Positions 54,911 through 64,000 of a DNA stretch of 64,000 nt are shown here, piece by piece. The number at the start of each line of letters is the position of its first letter. Position 1 is the first letter of the stretch. The DNA is from Dyella sp. S184 (GTDB lineage Bacteria > Pseudomonadota > Gammaproteobacteria > Xanthomonadales > Rhodanobacteraceae). The position numbers were made by a program, and so were the translations under genes. The stretch is from positions 1,346,169 through 1,410,168 of the forward strand of contig NZ_LMUE01000002.1 of the NCBI RefSeq assembly GCF_009766065.1, given 5' to 3'. The notes beneath the pieces were generated by a model, which saw only the letters and a program-made list of their open reading frames with translations, was not told the DNA's origin and made no database searches.

Positions 54911-57900
54911 GCACCATCGACATGGCCGCCAGCACCGACCTGCCCGTGCTCGACTGGCAGCACATGCCGCTGCATGGCCGCATCCTGATCGAAGCCAGTG
55001 CCGGCACCGGCAAGACCTGGAACATCGGCCTGATCTATCTGCGTCTGCTGCTGGAACACGATCTGCGGGTGGAACAGATTCTGGTAACCACGTTCACCGA
55101 TGCTGCGGCACAGGAACTGCGTGAACGCCTGCGTCGGCGCCTGATCGAAACCGAGCGCCTGCTTGAGTCCGCTTCAACTGGGCCGGCAACCGACGACAAC
55201 TCGCTGGAAACTTATCTGTCTGCGCTGTGCCATGACGAAGACAGTCGCCACCATGCACTGCGCAAGATCCAGCTGGCCCGCAGTGATCTCGATCGCGCAC
55301 CCGTCTCGACCATCCACGCGCTATGCCAGCGCATCCAGCGCGACTACCCGCTGGAAAGCGGCGCTGCGTTCGCCAACGACAAGTTGTTCGACGAACAGCA
55401 GTTGCAGCGCGAATGCGTGGAGGACTTCTGGCGCCGTCGCTACCTGACCGGCAGCGTCGACCCGCGCGAGGCCGAGCTGCTGTTGAAGGACGGACCGGAA
55501 GGTTTGCTACGTGATCTTGGCGGCTTGTCGAACAATGCCGATGCGCGGATCGAGGGAGGCGGACTGGCCGAACTCGAACGCCGGATCGCCGAGCTGCGCA
55601 CAGATGAAAGCATCGCAGAGTTGCAACGACTGGTCGACGACGCAACGCTGTACAAGCGGAGCAACGCTGCATTGCGCTCCCGGCTGGGAGAGATCGTTCC
55701 GGCGCTTAAGAACAACGATGAGGCGCAACTTGCCAAGTCACTTAATGACGTATTCGAGCCTGAAAAACTGCTCGCGCAGGAAGCCGCTCATAGCACAGGT
55801 GAACTCGCCACACATCCCTTGATTAATGCTTTGCAAGCACTACGCGCACTGATTGGGCTGCGCGACATTTTCACCCGCGGCGCCGTGCTGGCCCAGGCCG
55901 TGCAAGCCTGTCGCGAAGAGATGCCGCGGCGCGCACGCCAGCGTCATGTACTCACGTTCTCGATGCTGATCGACGCTGTCTACGAGAGGTTGTGCGGCGA
56001 GCAGGCCGACGACGTGCTGGCCGACCGGCTGTTCGAGGCCTTCCCGGCAGCTCTGATCGACGAGTTCCAGGACACCGACCAGCGCCAGTTCGCGATCTTC
56101 GACCGGATCTACCGCGAGCGCGGCACGCTGGTGATGATCGGCGACCCCAAGCAGGCCATCTACAGTTTCCGCGGTGGCGATATCGCTGCCTACCTGCGCG
56201 CCAGCGCACAGGCCATCCAGCGCTTTTCGCTGGCCACCAACCACCGCTCCAGCCGTGCGCTTGTCGAAGCCCTGAACGCCTGGTATGGCCATACCGAGGG
56301 CGGTTTCCGCCATCCCCAGATCCGCTATCAGCAAGTCACTCCAGCCGGCCGGGCCGACGATGAGCCCTATGCAGTGAACGGTGAGGCGGAAGCACAACCG
56401 CTGGTGATCCATCCGTTCCGTGGTGATGCGATGGGCAAGGATGGCAAACCGCTGAAGGCGCTTGGAGAACTGGAAGCACTGGCGCTGGACGACTGCGCGA
56501 ATCGCATCGCCGAACTGCTCAACGATCCCCAGCAACAAATCGGCGGCCAGCGTGTCACGCCAGGCGACATCGCCGTGTTGCTGTCGACCAACACGCAGAT
56601 CGTGGGGCTGCGCACGCGATTGATCGCCCGTGGCGTGCCCTGCGTCGGCAGCGGTCGCGGCAATATCTTTGCCGGCGAAGTGGCACGCGAGTTGGAACTG
56701 ATCCTGTACGCCGTGCTGCACCCCGACGACGATCAAGCCGTGCGCGGCGCGCTGGCCACCCGTTTGCTTGGTGTGACCCTCGCGCAATTCAGCGCATGGC
56801 AAACGCAGCCAGCTGCGTTTGAATTGGAGCTGGAGCGTTTCGAGGCTTGGCGCGTGCTGGTGCGTACCCGTGGCGTGCTGGCACTGATCGAAGCACTGCT
56901 GGTCACACGTGCCATCGACTTGCTGGCGCTGCCCGAAGGTGAGCGCGTGCTTACCGACCTGCGCCATCTTGGTGAACTGCTGGCCGCCGAAGAAGGCTCA
57001 CGGCAGGGGCTGGATGGCCTGTACGCATGGTTGGCCGAGATGCGCCAGGAAGGTGGCGATGGCGACGCGGATGCAGCCGACGAACGCCAGCTGCGTATCG
57101 AAAGCGATGCCCACCGGGTGCAGTTGCTCACCATCCATGCCAGCAAGGGGCTGGAGTTCCCGATCGTGTTCCTGCCACTTGTCTGGCGTGTCGGTGATCG
57201 CACTGGCGTACGTTCGCCCAAGCTGCTGCGTTATCACGACGACACCGGTCAGCGTTGCGTGGACCTGGGTTCGGTGGCTTTCGTCGAACATCGCGGCTGC
57301 CATTTCCGCGAAGAACTCGAAGAGCGCCTGCGCCTGCTCTACGTCGCACTGACCCGCGCCGTGCATGCCGTGCACGTGTACTGGGTGGATCGCAACGTGC
57401 TGTTCCGCGACGACGAGCATGCCTGGGAGTGTGCGGCGGTTGACCTGCTGATCGAGCAAGCACAGCAGAAGCTGGAGCTGGTCGAAGGCGAAGCCTCGCT
57501 CCACGCCATGACCGAAGCCTTGGGTGGCATGCAGCTGTCAGCGCCCTTCTCCGATGCGTTCGTCCGCTATCAGGTACCGACCGAAGCGCCTTCGCCGAGG
57601 GCCACCCAGGCCCCACTACCGCGCTCCCGTCCATTCCAGTGGCTGCACAGTTTCAGCGGGCTGACCCGCTATGCGGCCGCCGCCGTGGTGATCGGCGATA
57701 GTGGCGCCGCCGATGAAACCGGCACGGAAGAGATCGTGACCAGCGCCGGCGAACCCGTCGAAACCGCCGAGGACAGCCGCCTGCTGGCCTTGTATCCCTT
57801 GCGCGGCCCGCGCTTCGGCGATGCCGTGCATCACGTGTTGGAGCTGGCCAAACCCGGCCTGGTATGGCCCGATCAGCGCCAGCTGCTGCAAAACCAACTC

Positions 57901-58533
57901 ACCGCGCAGGCGATCAAGGCCAATAGCGTGGCACCGGACGAAGCACTGGAAAGGGTCGGCCGGCTGATCGACCGCATACGTCAGACTGACCTCGGCAATG
58001 GCTTGCGACTACTCGACGTACCGACCGACCGGCGCATTGTCGAGTTTGAATTCCAGTTCCCCGTACAACACGTGCCACTGGCCCGGTTGCGCCAGCTCTG
58101 CATCGCCCATGGCCAGGGCGATGTCGTACCGGCCAGCCTCGATGCGACGACACTCAACGGCATGCTCACCGGCTTCGCCGACCTGATCATCGAATGGGAT
58201 GGCCGCTTCCACGTGCTCGACTACAAGACCAACTGGCTCGGCGCACGGTTGCGCGACTACCAGGGAAGCGCGCTCGACGCGGCGATGGCCGAGCATCATT
58301 ACCCGTTGCAGGCGTTACTCTACACCGTAGCCTTGCACCGTTATCTTCGTCAAAGAATGGACGGCTATACGGCCATACATAAGCTCGGCGACAGCTGGTA
58401 TCTGTTTGTGCGGGCGCTGGGCTTGGAGCCAGATCTTCGACCACACCCAGGTGTCTGGCGACATCGCTGGCCAGCCGCGCTGATCGAAGCACTGGATGAT
58501 GCCTTCGCCGGCGTGCACGAGGCTGCCGCATGA
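54907..58533 (+). CDS. recB: RecBCD exonuclease V, beta subunit
   Basis: A 1208-residue SF1 helicase-nuclease. Walker A is ASAGTGKT at residues 30-37. Motif II is FPAALIDEFQDTDQRQFAIFD, and IHASKGLEFPIVFLPL is a later helicase motif. The C-terminal nuclease domain contains HVLDYKTNWLG with the metal-binding Asp and catalytic Lys, followed by YPLQALLYTVALHRYL. The start is a TTG inside the recC stop (TTGA), with GGGGA 7 bases upstream; ATG 54922 is the alternative but has no suitable site. Operon recC-recB-recD. Confidence 0.95.
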   Translation: MSTIDMAASTDLPVLDWQHMPLHGRILIEASAGTGKTWNIGLIYLRLLLEHDLRVEQILVTTFTDAAAQELRERLRRRLIETERLLESASTGPATDDNSLETYLSALCHDEDSRHHALRKIQLARSDLDRAPVSTIHALCQRIQRDYPLESGAAFANDKLFDEQQLQRECVEDFWRRRYLTGSVDPREAELLLKDGPEGLLRDLGGLSNNADARIEGGGLAELERRIAELRTDESIAELQRLVDDATLYKRSNAALRSRLGEIVPALKNNDEAQLAKSLNDVFEPEKLLAQEAAHSTGELATHPLINALQALRALIGLRDIFTRGAVLAQAVQACREEMPRRARQRHVLTFSMLIDAVYERLCGEQADDVLADRLFEAFPAALIDEFQDTDQRQFAIFDRIYRERGTLVMIGDPKQAIYSFRGGDIAAYLRASAQAIQRFSLATNHRSSRALVEALNAWYGHTEGGFRHPQIRYQQVTPAGRADDEPYAVNGEAEAQPLVIHPFRGDAMGKDGKPLKALGELEALALDDCANRIAELLNDPQQQIGGQRVTPGDIAVLLSTNTQIVGLRTRLIARGVPCVGSGRGNIFAGEVARELELILYAVLHPDDDQAVRGALATRLLGVTLAQFSAWQTQPAAFELELERFEAWRVLVRTRGVLALIEALLVTRAIDLLALPEGERVLTDLRHLGELLAAEEGSRQGLDGLYAWLAEMRQEGGDGDADAADERQLRIESDAHRVQLLTIHASKGLEFPIVFLPLVWRVGDRTGVRSPKLLRYHDDTGQRCVDLGSVAFVEHRGCHFREELEERLRLLYVALTRAVHAVHVYWVDRNVLFRDDEHAWECAAVDLLIEQAQQKLELVEGEASLHAMTEALGGMQLSAPFSDAFVRYQVPTEAPSPRATQAPLPRSRPFQWLHSFSGLTRYAAAAVVIGDSGAADETGTEEIVTSAGEPVETAEDSRLLALYPLRGPRFGDAVHHVLELAKPGLVWPDQRQLLQNQLTAQAIKANSVAPDEALERVGRLIDRIRQTDLGNGLRLLDVPTDRRIVEFEFQFPVQHVPLARLRQLCIAHGQGDVVPASLDATTLNGMLTGFADLIIEWDGRFHVLDYKTNWLGARLRDYQGSALDAAMAEHHYPLQALLYTVALHRYLRQRMDGYTAIHKLGDSWYLFVRALGLEPDLRPHPGVWRHRWPAALIEALDDAFAGVHEAAA

Positions 58534-60365
58534 ACTCGCCATCGACCCTGCCCACGGATGCCGATGAGCGCGCGATCGACCAGGCGCTGGCGCAATGGGT
58601 ATTCAAGCGCACCGGCTCGGCCTTGCTCGCCGCGGCCGTACGCGCAGCCAGCAACGCCGAGGGCCATGGCCATTCCTGTGCATGGCTGACCGATCCATTC
58701 ACAGACGTCGGCTTCGATGCCGATGCACTGGCCGCACTGCACCAGCACGAATGGGTTGGCGATGGATCGCGCTTCACGCCATTCGTGCTCGATGCGCAGA
58801 ACCGCTTTTACCTGTGGCGCAACTGGCAGCACGAGTCGAGGCTGGCCGCAACGATCCTGCAACGTTGTGAGCAGCGCTCGTTGCCGATTCCTATCGACAC
58901 CCTGGCCGGCGATCTTGATGCGCTGTTCGTCGGCATGCCGCGCGGCACCAGCGACTGGCAACGCGCCGCGGTGGCTGCGGTAGCCGGCGCACGCTTCTTC
59001 GTACTCACCGGCGGCCCCGGCACCGGCAAGACCACCACCGTCGTGCGCATGCTGCTGATGCTGCTGCGCCATGCCACGGTCTGTGGATTACCGGCACTGC
59101 CGTCGATCGCGCTGGCCGCACCGACCGGGAAGGCCGCCCAGCGGCTGGTGCAGGCTATCGCCAGGGGCAAGGCGGAATTGCAGGCTTCGCTGCCGTCCAC
59201 AGATTTTCGCGATCTGCTGCCGCACATTCCGCACGCCGACGCGCGCACGCTGCATCGCCTGCTCGGCTATCGGCCCACGGAAAACACCTTCAGCCGCGGC
59301 CCGCACAATCCGCTGGCCGAAGATATCGTCGTGGTCGACGAGGCTTCGATGGTTGATCTGGCGATGATGCGCCAACTGCTGGAGGCACTGCGCCCCGACG
59401 CAGTCCTGATCCTGCTCGGCGACCCGGGACAACTCGCCTCGGTCGATGCCGGCTCGGTACTGGCCGACATCGTCGCCAGCACACCGCCGAACCAGCTTCC
59501 ACCAGCGATAGTCAGCATGCTAGCTCCGCTGCTGCAGCATGCGCCGGATGCGAGCATCGCCAACGCGCCACTCGCTGGCCAGGTACTGACACTCACCCAC
59601 AGCTGGCGCGCCGGCAGCGGACTGCAGCGCGGCATCGAAGCCTTGCGCGGCACCCCTGATCCTGCCTGGCTGGACGCATTGCTGATGCGCCGTGTCGATG
59701 GCGACCTGCACCTGCTCCGCTGCGGCGACAACGATGCCATACGCGCCTGCGTCGATGGCTGGATCGAGCGCCATGCCAGACTACTGCAGTCGTTATTGGT
59801 ACCAACCATTGGTGCCAACGATGCATTGCAGAGCCTGCACCAGCTGCAGATCCTGTGTGCACTGCGCGATGGCCCGTTCGGTGCGCAAGGCATCAACGCG
59901 CTGGTCGCACGCCGGCTTGCGGTTCGTTTTGGGATCGACACCAGCCATGCGTGGTACCACGGCCGTCCGGTCATCATCACCCGCAACGACTACGCGCGTG
60001 GCCTGTTCAACGGCGATGTCGGCATCGCACTGGAAGGCGCGGAAGGACTGCGCGTGTGGTTCGAACTGAGCGATCGTGACGGCCGCGCTGGCCTGCGCAA
60101 TTTCTCGCCGCGTGCCCTGCCCGCCCACGAAAGCGCCTGGGCGATCACCATCCATCGCAGCCAGGGTTCGGAATACCACGACGTGGCGGTTGTGCTCCCG
60201 CCGGATGCGGACAACCGCGTACTCACCCGCGAACTGGTCTACACCGCCATCTCGCGTGCGCGCGAACACGCCGAACTATGGACTACCGATGACTCGCTCC
60301 GCGCAGCGTTGAGCCGACCGATCCGGCGCTTGGGCGGCTTGCGCGAAAGGCTGGGAGCACCGTAG
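58530..60365 (+). CDS. recD: RecBCD exonuclease V, alpha subunit
   Basis: A 611-residue 5'-3' SF1 helicase. Walker A is LTGGPGTGKTTTVVR with the nucleotide-binding Lys at 167. Walker B is DIVVVDEASMVDLAMM, and the late motifs are AITIHRSQGSEYHDVAVVLP and LVYTAISRARE. An N-terminal domain (about 1-130) contacts RecC. The ATG overlaps the recB stop in ATGA, which keeps the three subunits coupled. The gene ends about 90 bases before the convergent pilE. Confidence 0.96.
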   Translation: MNSPSTLPTDADERAIDQALAQWVFKRTGSALLAAAVRAASNAEGHGHSCAWLTDPFTDVGFDADALAALHQHEWVGDGSRFTPFVLDAQNRFYLWRNWQHESRLAATILQRCEQRSLPIPIDTLAGDLDALFVGMPRGTSDWQRAAVAAVAGARFFVLTGGPGTGKTTTVVRMLLMLLRHATVCGLPALPSIALAAPTGKAAQRLVQAIARGKAELQASLPSTDFRDLLPHIPHADARTLHRLLGYRPTENTFSRGPHNPLAEDIVVVDEASMVDLAMMRQLLEALRPDAVLILLGDPGQLASVDAGSVLADIVASTPPNQLPPAIVSMLAPLLQHAPDASIANAPLAGQVLTLTHSWRAGSGLQRGIEALRGTPDPAWLDALLMRRVDGDLHLLRCGDNDAIRACVDGWIERHARLLQSLLVPTIGANDALQSLHQLQILCALRDGPFGAQGINALVARRLAVRFGIDTSHAWYHGRPVIITRNDYARGLFNGDVGIALEGAEGLRVWFELSDRDGRAGLRNFSPRALPAHESAWAITIHRSQGSEYHDVAVVLPPDADNRVLTRELVYTAISRAREHAELWTTDDSLRAALSRPIRRLGGLRERLGAP

Positions 60366-60453
60366 AGAGCACATCCGCATCGGCGTCATCTATGCGGGTC
60401 GTTTGTGGCGCAGTGCCATCGCGTACAGCCCGGGATTGGGCCTGCACATCCAG

Positions 60454-60966
60454 TCACCAGCAATTGGCCACGCTTGCGGCCGGGCCACGGGCGCCAGTCT
60501 GATCGAGCGTAAGTGCACCACAGGCATCCGTGGCCTGTAGCCCCTTGGGCGTAGCAGTGATGGTGTAGGTGGACGCAGTCGGCGTCCCGAAATCGTAGTC
60601 GTAATAGTTCCCGGTTTGCTGGGCGCTTTTGCAATCCAGGTCCGGCAATTCGTTATTGACCGTATTATCGTTGTCCGTAACGGCCTTGTCGTACGCCATA
60701 TTGGTGGTGTAGTACCGCTCCATGTAATTGGCGTATTCCGACACGCACGCAGTCGCTGCGGCCCGGCGGGTCTTGATGATGTAGTGGGTATAAGCGGGAT
60801 AGGCGATCGCGGCCAAGATGGCGATGATCGCCACCACAATCATCATTTCGATCAGGGTGAACCCCAGGTTGCGCCAGATGCGCGCCAACATGGCATGGCG
60901 CGCAAATGATGGGGCGGATGTGCCTTCGAACAGAACACCGCCATCAGTCGGCAAGAGCTGTTTCAT
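60454..60966 (-). CDS. pilE: Type IV pilin (PilE-type minor or major pilin) with 35-residue leader
   Basis: A 170-residue prepilin. The cleavage site is G35-F36 in WRNLG-FTLIEMMIVVAIIAI, with the conserved Glu at mature position 5. The mature pilin has the usual N-terminal helix then a Tyr-rich region (YANYMERYYTTNMAYD) and four Cys in the globular part (including DLDC, TDAC and SVANC). The start at 60966 is supported by AAGGA 8 bases upstream; the ATG at 60891 has none. The result is a leader far longer than the usual 5-20 residues. pilY1 ends 12 bases upstream, so they share a transcript. Confidence 0.92.
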   Translation of the reverse strand: MKQLLPTDGGVLFEGTSAPSFARHAMLARIWRNLGFTLIEMMIVVAIIAILAAIAYPAYTHYIIKTRRAAATACVSEYANYMERYYTTNMAYDKAVTDNDNTVNNELPDLDCKSAQQTGNYYDYDFGTPTASTYTITATPKGLQATDACGALTLDQTGARGPAASVANCW

Positions 60967-60978
60967 CGTGTCATTCCT

Positions 60979-63900
60979 TTACTGGTTGATCAGCTCTCGC
61001 CAGGACACCCGCTGAATATCGCCGGTCGAACTCGATGTCTGGATGCTGCTCGTCGAGCCGTTGTCGAAACTGGTCAGCATGGTGCTGCCAGCGAAGATCG
61101 GGTTGTTGGGCAACGAGGTGAAGCCGATGCCAGCGGCAGGCGTGCCGTTGACCGAATCAGACGTATCGACCTTGCCGTCACCGCTGATGTCGAAGAAATT
61201 GGCTGCCGGATTGGTTCCCGTAAACGGATCGATCGCCATGATCCAGCCACGACCGGACGGATTGCAGGGGTCGCTGGCTTGGGGAATTCGCGTGGTACCC
61301 AGCAGCAGGTTGCCCTGGAACTGGTTGGGTGTGACCAACCGCTCGCCTTCGGCGCCGTTGACCGGCGACTTGAGATCCATGTACCAGCCGGATTTTCCGG
61401 TAATGGCTGCATTGGCGGCAGCAGCCTGCGCCAGGGTCGTCACCGTGCGGCCCGTGCCTACCTCTGCAGTGATCGAACGCTGTGCAAGATTGCCTGCACG
61501 CGTCATGGTCGGCATCACCGCCAGGCCACTGGTACCCGACTGCACGATCAGGCCATACCAGCTCTGCACCTTCAGGTTCGCAAGATCCGCCGTCGTCAGG
61601 TACTGGCCTGTACCGAAAAACAACCAGACATTGCCGGTATTCGGATCCTTGCCGGCCAGCATGCCGGCCGTGATCGGCTGCACATTGCCGCTGGCATCCT
61701 TGGCGGTGAACAGCCGCACCCCGGAACTGCTTGGCGTGGCTGTCGCGGTGCTGCCCGCGGCGGTGTTGATCGCGAACGACCATACATTGCCATTCGCATC
61801 GCCAGCGTAGGCCATCGTGCTGACCCCGTTGCCCGAAGGATCCATCCACATGGCCGGCGCGGCAAGACCGCTGGTATCGGTGGTCGTGTGCACATTCAGA
61901 CTGCCGTCGGCGAGATTGAACTGCAACAGTGCAGCCAGTCCCGCCGTACTGTTGTAGCCATTGCCCATAAGCACCGACCAGGTGCCGTTCGCGGTCTGCG
62001 CGATCACCGGCTTGCCCGTCATCTGGCCGATGTAGGTGCTGTTACCGTCGCTGTTGCCATCGCCAGCGGAGCGCTCCCACAGGAACTTCACATTGGCCGG
62101 ATCGGTGACATCGAGCGCGTAGACCGCCTTGGCCACGCCGCGGCCGGTCGTGCCCACCAACACGGTGCGCCACTGCCCTCCGATATAGGCATCCGCCACC
62201 GTCAGCTCACCATCGTTGAAGAAGGCATGCGCCACGTTGCCACCATAATCCGGGCTCGACAGTACACTCACACCGGCGGTGATGACCGCACCGGGGAGAT
62301 AGGCAAACTTTTCCGCACCGCTGCTGGCATCGAACGCATGCAACATGCCGTCATTGGCGGCTACATAGATTGTCCCCGCACGCTTGACGTTGTTGCTCGC
62401 GTACTGGGCAAAGACCGAGGATCCCGTGAACGATTCGGTATAGAACTGGTTCGGGTTCGGCGCCCCCGCATAGACTGGCTGCGAGTTGACGATATCGCTG
62501 ATCGCCGTATCGCGGTTGCGGTAGCTGCCGCCATTCGCCTGTTCCAGCGAGGCATCACCACGCAGGTAATTGATCATGCTGGTCTGGGCGGCACCGCTGC
62601 CGCCCAACGCACCGAGTTGCGCGCTCGAAATCGCTGGCAACGTGCCGTTCGCCGCGACCTTGAACGCCACGAACTTGCCGGTCGCCGACGGGTCGGTGTT
62701 GTAAGTCATGACATTGCGGCTGGCAGGCACCGGCAAATTGTTCGAAGCCATCCAGTCCGGATTGGTGGCGATTTTCCCGCTGGCGGAATCTACCTGTAGC
62801 GCCTTCAGGTCGCCCTTCCACTTGGCCGTCCAGTAATTCGCCTGGTATGCCACCGTGCCGGTCTGCAGCTGGGTGGAATTGGCCGCCAGGCTGGCGCCGG
62901 TGCCAACGCGCTCGGAGGCACGTTTCAGCGCTTCCTTCAGACCATCGGCGAACGCATCCGGACTGGTTGCGGAATAGAAACCACCGTGGCCGTTGACCGC
63001 AGCATGGGCCAGATCAGCGATGTTATTGATCGAGTCACCCGTGGGGCTTGGCCAGCTAAAGCTCGAGATCGCCTTGCTGTTGTCGCCATTTGCCCAGGCA
63101 AAGACCTGGTCCACCGGTATCTGCGTGCCATTTGCATATTGAGGAGTGAAACCAAGCCCCAAAGTGAAGGTCGTCATGTGCTGCCAGAACGCCGGATCAT
63201 CGGCATTGACTGGCACCTCATTGGACATGCCGGGCTGCAGATCGGTGCGCCAATACTTCATGGCGACATCTGCAAGCGTGTCGCCATAGGTAATCCCGGG
63301 CGTGACCACTTTCTTTTCGCACTGAAGCGAAGTGCTGTTATAGCTGTAGCCGCTGCCGCAACTTGGGCTTGCGGTGGTACTGGTGCCCTTCAGGCATTTA
63401 CCCTTGTAGGTTCCAGTGGTTTGAAATGTGTAGCCAGAACCGCATGTCGGCGTTTGCGCAAGCGTGTTGGTAATGTCCGTCGTTTGACCACTGTCCGCAT
63501 AGGGAGCAGCAGATGCATAGGTGTAGGCTTGGCCATTGGCTCCGGTCACTGTCGTGCCGGCACTCCCATCGACGTCACCCGCGCCGCTGAAACTGTCATT
63601 CCAGAAACCATCGGTGGTCAGGATGGTGTAGGACTGGCGGCAAGCAAGCTGGGTATTACCAGCAGCGGTGGTGTAATCCGGATCGGAGGACATCCCGTTC
63701 CAGGGTTGCTTTCCGCTATCCGAATAATATTTGCCGACCGCATCCAGTGCCTGGCGCAACGGGGTGCCACCATTGGCCTGAGCCTTGGCTATCCAGTTCC
63801 AGAACTGGCTCTTCTGGCTTGTGGAATTTGAGCCATCGCCAAAAGGCTGGACCTGCGCAATATAATTTGTACCCTTGTTGTAGGTGTCCGTGTAGCTATA

Positions 63901-64000
63901 GAGGGATGCTGGAAGATTTTTATAGCTTCCGTTTCCGTTACCGGTACCGCCATCAATCGAACCAAAACCCACCCTGAAAGTCGGGTCCAAAGTGGCAAAC
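60979..64000 (-). CDS. pilY1: PilY1-type type IV pilus assembly/adhesin protein, N-terminus outside the window
   Basis: The frame is open from the window edge to a stop at 60979, giving about 1006 residues of the C-terminal part. The N-terminal part here resembles a von Willebrand-like region (GGTPLRQALDAVGKYY, then TDGFWND). The beta-propeller typical of PilY1 follows: GTIYVAANDGMLHAFDASSG, PGAVITAGVSVLSSPDYGG, then YAGDANGNVWSF. A candidate calcium loop DISGDGKVDTSD lies near the C-terminus. PilY1 sits at the pilus tip and controls pilus dynamics and adhesion. An in-frame TTG at 63990 is not the true start. Confidence 0.93.
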   Translation of the reverse strand, partial: FATLDPTFRVGFGSIDGGTGNGNGSYKNLPASLYSYTDTYNKGTNYIAQVQPFGDGSNSTSQKSQFWNWIAKAQANGGTPLRQALDAVGKYYSDSGKQPWNGMSSDPDYTTAAGNTQLACRQSYTILTTDGFWNDSFSGAGDVDGSAGTTVTGANGQAYTYASAAPYADSGQTTDITNTLAQTPTCGSGYTFQTTGTYKGKCLKGTSTTASPSCGSGYSYNSTSLQCEKKVVTPGITYGDTLADVAMKYWRTDLQPGMSNEVPVNADDPAFWQHMTTFTLGLGFTPQYANGTQIPVDQVFAWANGDNSKAISSFSWPSPTGDSINNIADLAHAAVNGHGGFYSATSPDAFADGLKEALKRASERVGTGASLAANSTQLQTGTVAYQANYWTAKWKGDLKALQVDSASGKIATNPDWMASNNLPVPASRNVMTYNTDPSATGKFVAFKVAANGTLPAISSAQLGALGGSGAAQTSMINYLRGDASLEQANGGSYRNRDTAISDIVNSQPVYAGAPNPNQFYTESFTGSSVFAQYASNNVKRAGTIYVAANDGMLHAFDASSGAEKFAYLPGAVITAGVSVLSSPDYGGNVAHAFFNDGELTVADAYIGGQWRTVLVGTTGRGVAKAVYALDVTDPANVKFLWERSAGDGNSDGNSTYIGQMTGKPVIAQTANGTWSVLMGNGYNSTAGLAALLQFNLADGSLNVHTTTDTSGLAAPAMWMDPSGNGVSTMAYAGDANGNVWSFAINTAAGSTATATPSSSGVRLFTAKDASGNVQPITAGMLAGKDPNTGNVWLFFGTGQYLTTADLANLKVQSWYGLIVQSGTSGLAVMPTMTRAGNLAQRSITAEVGTGRTVTTLAQAAAANAAITGKSGWYMDLKSPVNGAEGERLVTPNQFQGNLLLGTTRIPQASDPCNPSGRGWIMAIDPFTGTNPAANFFDISGDGKVDTSDSVNGTPAAGIGFTSLPNNPIFAGSTMLTSFDNGSTSSIQTSSSTGDIQRVSWRELINQ

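Overview
The window is GC-rich gammaproteobacterial chromosome. The family set points to the Xanthomonadales, most likely Rhodanobacteraceae (Dyella, Luteibacter, Rhodanobacter, Frateuria). This is inferred from gene content: MetH split into two genes behind an ArsR-methyltransferase regulator, the giant NAD-glutamate dehydrogenase, a fused E1 2-oxoacid dehydrogenase, S53 and S9 peptidases, recCBD order, GTAG-headed repeats and a pilY1-pilE pair. No species name can be given from the sequence.

Layout. 1-7.3 kb is a secretion/adhesion region on the minus strand: a 5'-complete, 3'-truncated repeat-rich autotransporter-like protein (1151 codons open to the window edge), an S53 (sedolisin) peptidase with a PKD domain, and a TrmB/LuxR-type regulator. 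7.8-13 kb holds a POT peptide transporter with an apparent ATC start, a 67-residue membrane protein, a secreted S9 peptidase, and a breakpoint where the C-terminal end of a TonB receptor abuts a Fis-type HTH remnant. The POT permease and the two peptidases together suggest peptide scavenging. 13.4-35 kb is mostly housekeeping: a GGDEF cyclase, fused E1, a nucleotidyltransferase-like/GNAT pair, gcdH, two DMT transporters (one with a histidine-rich tail), a cN-I nucleotidase, nadK, NAD-GDH, an RND pump pair and an acyl-CoA dehydrogenase. 35.5-41 kb carries the methionine synthase module, a LAB_N membrane protein and tRNA-Val(CAC).

41-48 kb is the most intriguing part: a minus-strand operon of DUF4331 protein, TPR protein, HupE-family membrane protein and TonB receptor, with a possible 79-residue protein and a small lipoprotein after it. 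All look exported or envelope-bound, and no function is established for the set. 49-51.3 kb is an ECF42-type sigma factor module (YCII/DGPF, VOC, sigma) with a matching candidate promoter. 51.4-60.4 kb is recC-recB-recD, overlapping at each junction. 60.4-64 kb is pilE preceded by the 3' part of pilY1.

No CRISPR array, intact insertion sequence, rRNA or prophage was seen. Several palindromes and repeats lie between genes and are listed separately.
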